From IMCC26077 sp964490435 (lineage in GTDB: Bacteria; Actinomycetota; Actinomycetes; Nanopelagicales; Nanopelagicaceae), in assembly GCA_964490435.1 (NCBI GenBank), contig CAZBCF010000001.1, positions 37,784-101,783 on the forward strand: DNA of 64,000 bases, read 5' to 3'. The position numbers and the translations under genes were made by a program. Under the pieces are notes generated by a model, which saw only the letters and a program-made list of their open reading frames with translations, did not search any database and was not told where the DNA came from. Positions 15,750-24,114 of the stretch are shown here, piece by piece (within the stretch, counting starts at the first letter, position 1; each line of letters begins with the position of its first letter).

Positions 15750-16556
15750 CTAGCTCTCGTCGAGCCCAGCCCATGGTTGCGCTGGCGGACGGTCAGCATC
15801 GGTACATATCCGAGCGTAATCGCAATAGGCACAAAGCGCTCCCGGAGTTGCCGGAAAATTATGTGCAGCCGTAGCCGCGAGCGCTTCAGCCGCGATGCTT
15901 TCAGCACGCTTTATATGGCGAGCGAGAGAGGCATCATCGTGGTGAAAAACAACTTTCGTGTCAGAGGGTAGGTGATGCAATTCGACTGTGCGACATTTCT
16001 TGCGCAATGTGCGCTCGGCTCCAAGCGCATAAATCGCTAGCGCTAGTGACCCTCCCGTCTCAGCCTCATCTGGTGGGCGCTTGCCAGTTTTGTAATCGAT
16101 AATCACAAGTTCACCTTCACGCTCATCGATACGATCGACTCGCCCTGATAGTGAGAGGTGCTCGGTTGTCGTGCTGACTGTACGTTCAAGTCCTCGAGGC
16201 TCATCATTTGGATCGACACTCGAGAGATATTGGCGAACCCAATTCTGAGCTCGAAATCGATAACGCTCAGATTGCTCGTCATCTCGAAAGCCTTCATTGC
16301 GCCAGTGTTTAATAACGAGTTCGGCGCCCTTATCCTTAGTGCGCGCTTCAGGAGCGAGGGTGAACCACTCACGTAATGCGTTGTGCACTGCGCTACCCAT
16401 GCTGGTATGTCCCCACGGACCACCCCGCGGTGGCTTGGGCACATCAATATACGTGTAGCGATATTTCTTTGGACAATCTAGCCATGTCTCAAGACGAGAT
16501 GGCGTGCACGCAAAGAGTCGTTCTGGCATTCCATCGAAAGCAGGTTGATTACTCAT
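15750..16556 (-). CDS. RecB-family nuclease (PD-(D/E)XK, Cas4-like with iron-sulfur cysteines)
   Basis: A 268-residue single-domain exonuclease. SRLETWLDCPKKYRYTY (about 15-31) gives the first cluster cysteine; GSAVHNALREW holds the conserved histidine; ELVIIDYKTGKRPP supplies the catalytic Asp and Lys; CAYCDYARIC near 250 adds three more cysteines for a 4Fe-4S cluster. This is the common stand-alone actinobacterial RecB-like protein rather than a CRISPR Cas4: no array or other cas gene is present. Its ATG overlaps the marC stop as ATGA. Confidence 0.87.
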   Translation of the reverse strand: MSNQPAFDGMPERLFACTPSRLETWLDCPKKYRYTYIDVPKPPRGGPWGHTSMGSAVHNALREWFTLAPEARTKDKGAELVIKHWRNEGFRDDEQSERYRFRAQNWVRQYLSSVDPNDEPRGLERTVSTTTEHLSLSGRVDRIDEREGELVIIDYKTGKRPPDEAETGGSLALAIYALGAERTLRKKCRTVELHHLPSDTKVVFHHDDASLARHIKRAESIAAEALAATAAHNFPATPGALCAYCDYARICTDADRPPAQPWAGLDES

Positions 16557-17191
16557 GCGTTGATAAACGCACGTACCGAATCAGCGATCATTTGAACGGC
16601 GATTGCTGCGAGAAGCAAGCCGGCAATCCGCGCGATTAAGGTGACCCCTGATTTCTTGATTATCTTGATGATGCCAGTCGAATAAGCCAGGACCAACCCG
16701 AGAAAAATGTGCAAGACCAATATCGCGATGAGCAAAGCAGCCATCATCATGATCGATCCAGAACCCTCAGATGTCGCCTGCTTGACGAAGATTATCGTTG
16801 CCACGATTGCACCCGGACCAGCGAGTAGCGGTGTACCCAGCGGCACGAGCGCCACATTCACATCGCTGTCATTTGCAGGCTTGCGTTCGTTTCCTATCAA
16901 AAGATCGAGTGCGACAAGTAGCAGCAGTAATCCGCCAGCGCCTTGAAGCGCAGGTAAGGAGATCTTCAAATAGTCCAAGATGAATTGCCCGAAGAGCGCA
17001 AAGATGATTATCACAAGAAGCGAGACGCTCGCGGTTTTCCATGCCAATCGACGTTGCTCCGCAACGGGATAGCGTGAGACGAGAGAGAGGAAGATCGGCA
17101 TCACACCAGGTGGGTCGATGATGACAATCAAGGTGACGAATACTTGGATGCCGAAAGTAAGTGCGCTTATTGTGCTGACATTCACATTCAT
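16553..17191 (-). CDS. MarC-family integral membrane protein
   Basis: About 212 residues with six membrane segments. VTLIVIIDPPGVMPIFLSL at the N-terminus and PLGTPLLAGPGAIVATIIF in the middle are the MarC (UPF0056) signatures. Members were once called multidrug resistance proteins, but their substrates are unsettled. The ATG at 17191 overlaps the stop of the PHP gene (ATGA), so an upstream start at 17209 is unlikely. Confidence 0.88.
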   Translation of the reverse strand: MNVNVSTISALTFGIQVFVTLIVIIDPPGVMPIFLSLVSRYPVAEQRRLAWKTASVSLLVIIIFALFGQFILDYLKISLPALQGAGGLLLLLVALDLLIGNERKPANDSDVNVALVPLGTPLLAGPGAIVATIIFVKQATSEGSGSIMMMAALLIAILVLHIFLGLVLAYSTGIIKIIKKSGVTLIARIAGLLLAAIAVQMIADSVRAFINA

Positions 17192-18039
17192 ATCGTAAAC
17201 ACCTCGCAACCTTTCCCGCTGGCGAGGATACCTTCCCAGACGCGCGGCGCAGTTACCTCCATCGCAAGTCGCTGTCCTACCGCAATTCCGTGATAATCAC
17301 TTGAGCCAGTCATGAAGATATTCATCGCCGCAGCAAACTCGCGTAAGGTGGCACGCGCTTGGGAATCATGGTCACGATGTTCGACTTCGACCCCATCAAG
17401 ACCAACGCTCACCAGCGCAGCGATTTCATCAATCGTGTAAGTATCTCCTCGTGAACCGGCAAGCCCATGTGCGAGCACGCTCACCCCGTCAGCCGCTTTG
17501 ATTGCCGCGATTGCCTCTTCAGGGGTCGGAGCAAGATGTCCGACATAAAAAGGTGAATCGTTATGGAGGAAGCGAGCAAATGCCTCATTGCGGTCTTCGA
17601 CGACGCCGCGTGTTACCAGAGCATCGGCAAGATGTGGGCGGCCAACAGTGGCTGCACTGTCAGAGTGGCGGAGAACATCTTCGAAGGTCACATCAATCTG
17701 CGCAGCATTGAGTAACTCAATTATCCGGCGTATTCGAGGGATTCGATCATCCCGAGTGAGTTCCATCAAATCATTAAGTCGAACGTCGTCAGGGTCGAAG
17801 AGGTAAGCGAGCATGTGCACGCTCATCCCACCACTCGTACGACACGAGATCTCAGCGCCTGGCACGATAGTAAGCGCGCTTGTGCGCTCACGTTCACGCA
17901 GTTGTTGCCAACCCTTGAGCGTGTCGTGATCGGTAATCGCCAAGACAGAAAGACCCACGGCGCGGGCATATTCGACAAGTTGCTCCGGAGAATCCTGCCC
18001 ATCACTGACATTCGTATGCGAATGTAAATCAATGAGCAT
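17188..18039 (-). CDS. PHP-domain metal-dependent phosphoesterase
   Basis: About 283 residues. Metal-binding motifs of the PHP fold are clear: DLHSHTNVSDG near the N-terminus, TDHDT at about 38, VPGAEISC, and SSDYHG near the C-terminus. Relatives include RNase AM/YciV, which hydrolyses 3',5'-nucleotide bisphosphates and trims short RNA 5' ends; that activity is likely but not proven. The start ATG 18039 has AGGGGAG 7 bases upstream and lies inside the 3' end of the EamA transporter gene (11-base overlap). Confidence 0.87.
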   Translation of the reverse strand: MLIDLHSHTNVSDGQDSPEQLVEYARAVGLSVLAITDHDTLKGWQQLRERERTSALTIVPGAEISCRTSGGMSVHMLAYLFDPDDVRLNDLMELTRDDRIPRIRRIIELLNAAQIDVTFEDVLRHSDSAATVGRPHLADALVTRGVVEDRNEAFARFLHNDSPFYVGHLAPTPEEAIAAIKAADGVSVLAHGLAGSRGDTYTIDEIAALVSVGLDGVEVEHRDHDSQARATLREFAAAMNIFMTGSSDYHGIAVGQRLAMEVTAPRVWEGILASGKGCEVFTI

Positions 18040-18952
18040 CAGAGCGCTCCCCTTGCAATTGAGAGGTGCGGGTGGCGACCAAGCCGCTACCAAAGATCAA
18101 TAGCGCGATACCTGGGATGATTCCTGCGGGAGGAATTTGATCAAGCCACCAGACCGCAAGCAGTGCGCCGACAGGAACTTCGAAGAAGACGATCAATGAC
18201 ACCACCGCAGGATTGACGCGCACAAGCACTTGATTGAACATAGTGTGCCCTAGTAATTGTGCGCCGACAATCAAACCGAGGATGAGCAACCATTCAGATT
18301 GCGGGTAATCGAATAGCGGTGCACCGCCTGGAATGACGACGATGAGACATGTGAGTGCGCATACCAGATAACAAATTGCAGTGTATGTCGTCGTCGAAAC
18401 CACTTTTTGAACGTGTGAACCTGCCGTCACATACGCAGCGGCGAGTGCGCCACCCAAGAGTGCGACTAGATCACCGATGAGAGATCTCGTTGACAGTGAC
18501 CAATCCACCCCTGTGATAATTAAAACGCCAATCATTGAAATTCCCATGCCAAGCCAGACTCGAAGGTCGACCTTCCTGCCTTTATAACGAAGCCAAAGCG
18601 CGGCGAAGATTGGTTGCGTGGCAGTCAAAGCCGTTCCACTTGCTACGCTCGTCATGCGCATCGAGTAAAAGAAGCAGATGAAGTGCAGGGCCAGAAAGAC
18701 GCCAGCGAGAATCGACCAACCCCACGAAGTCTTGGATAAGCGTCGCCATTCGCCTTTGATGAGTGCAAACGGCAAGGTAATCAAGGAACCACCAAGATTC
18801 CGCCAGAAAATAGCGACCGGAACTGCCATGGTGCCCCACGCAATTAGCGGACCCGATGTGCCGATACCGATGATTCCAATAGCCAATCGAAGTAAATCCA
18901 CGCCAGCAATCGGAGATCTAGCTCTGGTCGTCGCAGCATCATGCGAAGTCAT
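18029..18952 (-). CDS. EamA/DMT-family transporter
   Basis: About 307 residues with ten hydrophobic segments in two EamA repeats (first ending near ALTATQPIFAALW, second near VRVNPAVVSLIVFFEVPVGA). Such proteins export or import small metabolites; substrate unknown. The start at 18952 (MTSHDAATT) is chosen because TAGGGT stands 7 bases before it; the first ATG-like codon further upstream would run into the divergent gene. First gene of the EamA-PHP-MarC-RecB-MpaB-ParA run. Confidence 0.86.
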   Translation of the reverse strand: MTSHDAATTRARSPIAGVDLLRLAIGIIGIGTSGPLIAWGTMAVPVAIFWRNLGGSLITLPFALIKGEWRRLSKTSWGWSILAGVFLALHFICFFYSMRMTSVASGTALTATQPIFAALWLRYKGRKVDLRVWLGMGISMIGVLIITGVDWSLSTRSLIGDLVALLGGALAAAYVTAGSHVQKVVSTTTYTAICYLVCALTCLIVVIPGGAPLFDYPQSEWLLILGLIVGAQLLGHTMFNQVLVRVNPAVVSLIVFFEVPVGALLAVWWLDQIPPAGIIPGIALLIFGSGLVATRTSQLQGERSDAH

Positions 18953-18959
18953 GAGGATG

Positions 18960-18976
18960 ACCCTAACCGGTACCCT
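18960..18976. promoter_or_regulatory. Back-to-back leaderless promoters for the EamA transporter and MgtE-N/CBS genes
   Basis: TAGGGT on the minus strand (18965-18960) is 7 bases before ATG 18952, and TACCCT on the plus strand (18971-18976) is 7 bases before ATG 18984. The hexamers are 5 bases apart and the start codons 31 bases apart, so both transcripts begin in a space too small for leaders. Confidence 0.55.
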
Positions 18977-18983
18977 TAGCACT

Positions 18984-20246
18984 ATGAGCGCTACATTGAA
19001 TCGAGTCTTTATAGCGCGCCTGGCAGGAACCGCTGTATTCGACCCAGCTGGTGACCAAGTCGGAAAGGTGCGCGATGCTGTCGCGACCCTACAAAGCGGT
19101 CACGTCGCTCCACGAGTCTTGGGGTTAATCGTGGAGGTACCTCCACGTCGACGAATCTTCATTCCCATCACACGTGTCACCTCGATCGAACCCGGCACGG
19201 TTGTCATCACAGGATTGCTGAACGTGCGCAGATTCCAACCACGCCCTGGCGAGTTCCTTGTCCTTGGCGAATTTCTCGATCGCACCACTACGCTCATTGG
19301 AAAATCTGAGCGCGTCGTTATTGAAGACATTGCCATGGAACAGAATCGTCGTGGTGATTGGCTGCTCAATAAGGTACACGTCGCACCGAAAGCATCCGGA
19401 CTTCGTCGACGCGGTCCAGGAAAGACCGTCGAATACTCCGAGTTGACCGAATTCATGACGGGCGAGACCGATGATGGTGCTCGCAGTTTGATGGCAACAC
19501 TTGCCACACTCAAAGCAGCCGACCTTGCAGGAGCGCTCCACGATCTCTCGATGGCTAGGCGCGTGGAAATCGCACGTGCACTCGATGACGAGCGCCTTGC
19601 TGATGTCCTTGAAGAGATGGAAGAGGGCGAGCGAGTTGCCCTCCTTGCGCAACTAGAGGGCGAGCGAGCCGCTGACGTACTTGGCGAGATGGATCCAGAT
19701 GACGCTGCCGATCTACTCCGTGAAGTGGGTAGCGAAAAAGCAGAGTCACTTCTTAACTTGATGGAACCTGAAGATGCAGAAGATGTCCGACGCTTGATGG
19801 TGTACGAAGATTATTCCGCCGGTGGAATGATGACGACCGAGCCAGTCATTCTGGCTGCTGACAACACCGTTGCTGAGGCGCTCGCAGCGCTACGCACAAG
19901 TGAGATTACCCCTGCCTTAGCGGCACAAGTTTTCGTCACCCGCGCTCCGCACGAGACTCCGACTGGAAAATTCCTTGGTATCGCGCATTTTCAACGACTC
20001 CTGCGCGAACCACCCGCGACTTTGCTCGGCTCGATTGTCGACACCGAGACTGAATCGCTCACTCCCGATAAGAACTTGACCACGATTTCTTCCTATTTTG
20101 CGGCATATAACTTGGTGGCTGTCCCAATCGTCGACGAGAATGATCGTTTGCTTGGTGTCGTGACTGTTGACGACGTGCTGGACCACCTATTGCCCGAGAA
20201 CTGGCGCGCTCGCCATGATGATGACAGTCGGGAGGTTTTGACATGA
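18984..20246 (+). CDS. PRC-like, MgtE-N and CBS domain protein without a transport domain
   Basis: A 420-residue soluble protein. Residues 1-130 resemble PRC-barrel segments (FIARLAGTAVFDPAGDQVG; GLIVEVPPRRRIFIPI). About 170-270 is the MgtE N-terminal superhelix with repeats such as LADVLEEMEEGERVALLAQL and MDPDDAADLLREV. The last 140 residues are a CBS pair (YSAGGMMTTEPVILAAD; NLVAVPIVDENDRLLGVV). The MgtE membrane channel is absent, so this is a possible magnesium or nucleotide sensor rather than a transporter. The layout matches Rv1232c. The start is ATG 18984 by the leaderless signal. Its stop overlaps DUF1003. Confidence 0.87.
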   Translation: MSATLNRVFIARLAGTAVFDPAGDQVGKVRDAVATLQSGHVAPRVLGLIVEVPPRRRIFIPITRVTSIEPGTVVITGLLNVRRFQPRPGEFLVLGEFLDRTTTLIGKSERVVIEDIAMEQNRRGDWLLNKVHVAPKASGLRRRGPGKTVEYSELTEFMTGETDDGARSLMATLATLKAADLAGALHDLSMARRVEIARALDDERLADVLEEMEEGERVALLAQLEGERAADVLGEMDPDDAADLLREVGSEKAESLLNLMEPEDAEDVRRLMVYEDYSAGGMMTTEPVILAADNTVAEALAALRTSEITPALAAQVFVTRAPHETPTGKFLGIAHFQRLLREPPATLLGSIVDTETESLTPDKNLTTISSYFAAYNLVAVPIVDENDRLLGVVTVDDVLDHLLPENWRARHDDDSREVLT

Positions 20247-20716
20247 GCAATCGACTTGATCTGCCCCGTCGCAGCAAACGATCACTTCGTCCTACCTACA
20301 ACTCTGAAGCATTCGGTCGACTCTCCGAACGCTTTGCTCGATTCTTAGGCACCGCGAATTTCTTGGTCTACATGTCAGGCTTCGTGTTGACCTGGGTTTT
20401 GTGGAATGCATTTGCTCCGACGCATCTTCGATTCGATCCCTTTCCTTTCATCTTCTTGACTTTGATTCTTTCGTTGCAAGCATCGTATGCAGCGCCTTTG
20501 ATTTTGTTGGCACAGAATCGTCAAGCAGATCGTGATCGAATTCAATCGGCAGAAGATCGATCCCGCGATGAACGAAACCTTGCTGCAACCGAATATCTGA
20601 CCCGTGAGATTGCCGCACTTCGTGAAGGTTTAGGCGATGCGGCAACGCGCGACTTCATCCGCAGCGAATTACGTGAGTTACTCGAAGAGTTACGTAGCGA
20701 CGAAAAATCTGAGTAG
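20243..20716 (+). CDS. DUF1003 membrane protein
   Basis: A 157-residue protein with two membrane segments (ANFLVYMSGFVLTWVLWNAF; FPFIFLTLILSLQASYAAPLILL) that include the DUF1003 signature, followed by a charged coiled-coil (RIQSAEDRSRDERNLAAT). It starts in ATGA overlap with the MgtE-N/CBS gene, as in Mycobacterium (Rv1231c/Rv1232c), so the two proteins probably work together. Function unknown. Confidence 0.88.
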   Translation: MSNRLDLPRRSKRSLRPTYNSEAFGRLSERFARFLGTANFLVYMSGFVLTWVLWNAFAPTHLRFDPFPFIFLTLILSLQASYAAPLILLAQNRQADRDRIQSAEDRSRDERNLAATEYLTREIAALREGLGDAATRDFIRSELRELLEELRSDEKSE

Positions 20717-20734
20717 TTAACTCGTTTTATTCGC

Positions 20735-21853
20735 TTAGCGGGCTGAAATTGGAAGCCGCCTACCGGCAAGTGATGAGGTGCGCTTGATCAATTGGTCAGC
20801 GATGTCACGGAAAGCCTGGGTGGAACGATGTGCAGCATTCAGCGGTGTGCCGTTGTCGCCAGCCTCGCGAAGGGATGGGTCGAAGGGGATTTTGCCCAAG
20901 AGTGGCACGCTGCCACCGGTTAAACGCTCCAGTCGCGCGACGGTCTCCTCAGCGCCACCAGAACCGAAGAGCGAAATGGGCTCACCGCAATGTGGACAGG
21001 CAAAAGCCGACATGTTTTCGATTACACCCGCTAGTTGTTGTTTAAGTTGATGAGCAAGTCGCCCTGCGCGCTCAGCAACTTCTGCAGCCGCGATTTGTGG
21101 TGTGGTCACGACAATCAATTCTGACCCTGGAATCAATTGGCCGAGTGAGATTGCGATATCACCAGTACCCGGAGGAAGATCCAGAAGTAAGAAGTCCAGC
21201 TCACCCCAGAAAGCATCTGCCAATAATTGCTCGAGCACCTTGTGGAGAATTGGTCCTCGATAAGCGACTGGATCCTCACGTTGTGGTTTGAACATCTCCA
21301 TCGATGCCACTCGAATGCCACGGACATCTTCGGGCGGGATGAACGTGGTGTTATCAATCGCAGTCGGGCGCGCTCCAAGCATGCCCAAGATCCGAGGAAT
21401 GGAGTGGCCATAGACATCGGCATCGAGGATTCCCACTCGTTGACCGCGGGCAGCAAGCGCGACGGCAAGATTCGCAGTCACAGAAGATTTACCCACCCCA
21501 CCTTTACCGGAGGCAATTGCAAAAACTCGAGTCAACGAATCGGGGCGAGCAAAGGGAATGCTCTTTTCGTTTCCGCCACGGATTATTCGCTTTATCTCAT
21601 TGCGTTGTTCATCGCTCATAACATCAAATTCGATCGTCACATTTTTGATGTTGGCGACACCAATGACTGCTCTTGAAATATCTTCGTGTAATCGATCTTT
21701 CATCGGACAGCCTGAGATCGTGAGATAAATCGCGATATTCGCAACATCTCGGACGATTTCGATGCTCTTAACCATGCCGAGTTCGGTTAGCGGTTTGCGT
21801 AACTCAGGATCGATTACGGTTGCCAGCGCCGCTCTGATTGCATCAACACTCAT
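20735..21853 (-). CDS. mrp: Mrp/ApbC-family iron-sulfur carrier ATPase
   Basis: A 372-residue P-loop protein. The N-terminal MIP18/DUF59 domain (AALATVIDPELRKPLTELGM; ISGCPMKDRL) is joined to a deviant Walker ATPase with SGKGGVGKSSVTAN at about 113-126 and DLPPGTGDIA. The CPHCGEP motif near 287 holds the bridging cluster cysteines. It should transfer Fe-S clusters to apoproteins. Its ATG overlaps the tatB stop (ATGA), and the Mrp-TatB-HtrA order is conserved with M. tuberculosis. Confidence 0.93.
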   Translation of the reverse strand: MSVDAIRAALATVIDPELRKPLTELGMVKSIEIVRDVANIAIYLTISGCPMKDRLHEDISRAVIGVANIKNVTIEFDVMSDEQRNEIKRIIRGGNEKSIPFARPDSLTRVFAIASGKGGVGKSSVTANLAVALAARGQRVGILDADVYGHSIPRILGMLGARPTAIDNTTFIPPEDVRGIRVASMEMFKPQREDPVAYRGPILHKVLEQLLADAFWGELDFLLLDLPPGTGDIAISLGQLIPGSELIVVTTPQIAAAEVAERAGRLAHQLKQQLAGVIENMSAFACPHCGEPISLFGSGGAEETVARLERLTGGSVPLLGKIPFDPSLREAGDNGTPLNAAHRSTQAFRDIADQLIKRTSSLAGRRLPISAR

Positions 21854-22146
21854 GGGAGTTGTGGGTCCTGCCGGACCGAGTTCTTGTCGAGGGTCGGTTC
21901 ATCCTCAAGGACCTGACGCATCTGCTTTCTGATGAAAGATTTCGGATTGAGGTCGCTCACGTTGAGATCCTCGAACCCCGGCCCAAGATTCTCACGCAAA
22001 TCGCTGGTCGCTGATTGAGCAAAACCTCTGACTTTGCGAATGAAGCGCGCAGCATCAGCAGCGAATGTTGGTAGTTTGCTCGGCCCGACCAACAGGAGCG
22101 CTACAAGGGCCAACCCAAGTAATTCTCCAGCGCCAATATCAAGCAT
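21850..22146 (-). CDS. tatB: Sec-independent translocase TatB
   Basis: A 98-residue protein with one short N-terminal membrane helix (ELLGLALVALLLVGPSKLP), the P of the hinge after the helix, then an amphipathic helix (AADAARFIRKVRGFAQSA) and a polar tail. This is the TatA/TatB pattern; the longer tail and position between mrp and htrA point to TatB. It would work with TatC, which is not in the window. TACGAT lies 6 bases before the ATG. Confidence 0.87.
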   Translation of the reverse strand: MLDIGAGELLGLALVALLLVGPSKLPTFAADAARFIRKVRGFAQSATSDLRENLGPGFEDLNVSDLNPKSFIRKQMRQVLEDEPTLDKNSVRQDPQLP

Positions 22147-22152
22147 TTCACC

Positions 22153-22158
22153 ATCGTA
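22153..22158 (-). promoter_or_regulatory. -10 hexamer for leaderless tatB-mrp mRNA
   Basis: TACGAT on the minus strand ends 6 bases before the tatB ATG at 22146, just past the htrA stop codon. Confidence 0.5.
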
Positions 22159-22161
22159 ACG

Positions 22162-23358
22162 CTATTGCGCTGCAGCGACCAACGTCGCCTTGAACACCTT
22201 AGTTAAACCTTCGCGTTTCACGGTGACCGAAACCTTGTCGCCAGGAGCCTTGTCCCGAATGGCAACGATCAATTCATCGGAATTGGTGATAGTTCGACCA
22301 CCAAGATCGATGATGATGTCGCCTTCTTGGATGCCGGCCTGCTCGGCAGGACCGCCCGGAGTGAGCGCACTCACAAGCGCCCCGCCATCGGTGTATGTCG
22401 TGTCGACCGAGACGCCCAAGATCGGATATGACGACTTGCCTGTCTTGATGAGTTCTTCAGCAGTTCGTCGAGCTTGATTGATAGGAATCGCAAAGCCCAA
22501 ACCTATCGAGCCTGACTGTCCGTTGAATGAGGAATCGAGCGTTGCAATCGCAGAGTTAACTCCGACAACTGCGCCCGTTCGATCAACTAATGGCCCACCA
22601 GAATTTCCTGGATTAATCGCAGCATCAGTCTGAAGCGCATTGATGAATGAACCTTCGCCCCGACCATCACCTGCAGTGACAGCGCGATTCTTCGCGCTGA
22701 TGATTCCGGATGTAACGGTGCCAGAGAGTCCAAGGGGTGAACCAATCGCAATCACGGTGTCGCCCACTTGAACGTTGTCACTATTTCCTAGTTGGAGCGC
22801 TGGCACGCCGGTGCGCGTCACTTTGATGACTGCAAGATCGTATGCAGGATTGACGCCCACAATCTTCCCGCGCACTACTTTACCGTCGTTGAACGAAACG
22901 TTCAGTTGACCACCGTTAACCACGTTCTCGACGACGTGATTATTGGTCAGAATGTATCCGTCAGAACGAATGACAAAGCCAGTGCCTGTGCCGCCGCTGC
23001 CACGAGAGCGAGTAGAGATAGAGACAACTGATGGCAGGACCCGCGATGCAATTGCCGCAATCGACTCCGGAGCGCGCTCGACGACATCGTTGGTCGTGAC
23101 CAGACTTACCTTCGTATCAAGAAGCGATGAACCATCGGCGAGATTTCCGGCGATGCCACCGATTGCGCCGGCAATCAACGCCATCCCCACTGCTAATCCC
23201 ACGCTTACTCGAGCCCCGCGAACACCTTTGCCTCGACTATTCGCCTCGCGGTCTGGAAAGGGCTGGGCGCTTGGGGGTAGGTAGAAATTCTGCTGCGGGT
23301 TCGGCGGCTGGTTATGCCCATATCTGGCAGCCGGTGACCACCACTCAGGTTGACTCAT
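22162..23358 (-). CDS. HtrA/DegP-like membrane-anchored serine protease with PDZ domain
   Basis: A 398-residue trypsin-like protease for extracytoplasmic protein quality control. A proline/asparagine-rich cytoplasmic head (1-45) precedes one membrane helix (VSVGLAVGMALIAGAIGGIAG, about 50-70). The triad is seen in TNNHVVEN (His), YDLAVIKV (Asp) and INPGNSGGPL (Ser). The last 95 residues are a PDZ domain (GGPAEQAGIQEGDIIIDLGG). In Mycobacterium htrA follows sigE and rseA; here it directly follows the O-methyltransferase gene with no sigma or anti-sigma gene between. Confidence 0.93.
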   Translation of the reverse strand: MSQPEWWSPAARYGHNQPPNPQQNFYLPPSAQPFPDREANSRGKGVRGARVSVGLAVGMALIAGAIGGIAGNLADGSSLLDTKVSLVTTNDVVERAPESIAAIASRVLPSVVSISTRSRGSGGTGTGFVIRSDGYILTNNHVVENVVNGGQLNVSFNDGKVVRGKIVGVNPAYDLAVIKVTRTGVPALQLGNSDNVQVGDTVIAIGSPLGLSGTVTSGIISAKNRAVTAGDGRGEGSFINALQTDAAINPGNSGGPLVDRTGAVVGVNSAIATLDSSFNGQSGSIGLGFAIPINQARRTAEELIKTGKSSYPILGVSVDTTYTDGGALVSALTPGGPAEQAGIQEGDIIIDLGGRTITNSDELIVAIRDKAPGDKVSVTVKREGLTKVFKATLVAAAQ

Positions 23359-23487
23359 ATCACAATCACTTTCTCTCGAGCGCTCTACTTGTTTACTACT
23401 ACCGAGGATTGCCCCAGAATTCCAAAGAATCCTGAGAGCGCGCTGAATTTCCCCCTAAACCTAAGCCAGAATCCCCGCACTCGCCAT
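23359..23487. other. 129-base non-coding space before htrA
   Basis: The longest same-strand gap in this part of the window. It contains no reading frame of note and no clear terminator. An AT-rich TAGTAGTAAACA stretch 30-45 bases before htrA could hold a -10, but I see no convincing consensus promoter. Confidence 0.4.
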
Positions 23488-24114
23488 TTATCTTTTTACG
23501 GCGAGAAAGAGGCCATCGCCAAGTCCGACCAACGAACAGGTCCAACGTTCCCGATCTGCGCGCAAATTTCGTAATAACTCGCGACGCATTACCGTCACCT
23601 CATCGCGCTGTGCCAAATCTGCGACTTTCCCACCGTGAAGAGCGTGCACTAAAACACAGACGCCACCTGGGCGAAGTATTCGATAGGCGTGCTCAATCAG
23701 ATTACTACTCTCTTCTGAGTATTCACGAACGACGACCATGTCATAACCTGCATCAGTCAATTTGCTCAAAATGTCGTATGGCGCGCCATGGATTAGTCGA
23801 ACGCGCTGTGCAGAGATTCCCATCTCCTCAGTAGCCTCTCGAGCAAGTTGAACATGCTCTGCCTCTGCATCGATTGAGGTAAGCGTGCCATGCTCGCCCA
23901 TTCCATCGGCCAGCCAAAGCGTGCCTACCCCAGTTCCCGTTCCCAACTCCACAATATTGCGGGCAGATAGTGCACGGGCAAGCGTCTGCATGAATGCTCC
24001 AGTTCCTGGAGATGGCTCATCACTGCCCAATTCGATTCCACGATTGCGCGCGCTCTGAATCTCTAACTCTTCGACGATAAAACTTTCGATGAACTCACCC
24101 GTACGCTCGTTCAT
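23488..24114 (-). CDS. SAM-dependent O-methyltransferase (caffeoyl-CoA / catechol type)
   Basis: A 208-residue class I methyltransferase. NIVELGTGTGVGTLWLADGM (about 55-74) is the SAM-binding glycine loop, followed by LTSIDAEAEHVQLAREA and the YDMVVVREY strand. The usual family aspartates for a divalent metal are only partly kept, so the substrate is open. It corresponds in position to Rv1220c. The ATG at 24114 overlaps the pepA stop (ATGA); an earlier in-frame GTG at 24129 is less likely. Confidence 0.87.
   Translation of the reverse strand: MNERTGEFIESFIVEELEIQSARNRGIELGSDEPSPGTGAFMQTLARALSARNIVELGTGTGVGTLWLADGMGEHGTLTSIDAEAEHVQLAREATEEMGISAQRVRLIHGAPYDILSKLTDAGYDMVVVREYSEESSNLIEHAYRILRPGGVCVLVHALHGGKVADLAQRDEVTVMRRELLRNLRADRERWTCSLVGLGDGLFLAVKR

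Noticed and set aside
15750..16556. Possible Cas4 and CRISPR system
   Set aside because: The PD-(D/E)XK nuclease has Cas4-like cysteines, but there is no repeat-spacer array and no other cas gene; stand-alone RecB-like proteins of this type are common in Actinobacteria.
18678..18983. N-terminal extension of the MgtE-N/CBS protein
   Set aside because: It lies antisense to the EamA transporter; ATG 18984 follows TACCCT by 7 bases.
23359..23487. SigE-type promoter upstream of htrA (GGAA motif near 23410)
   Set aside because: The downstream -10 part does not match a known extracytoplasmic sigma consensus, so the match is not better than chance.
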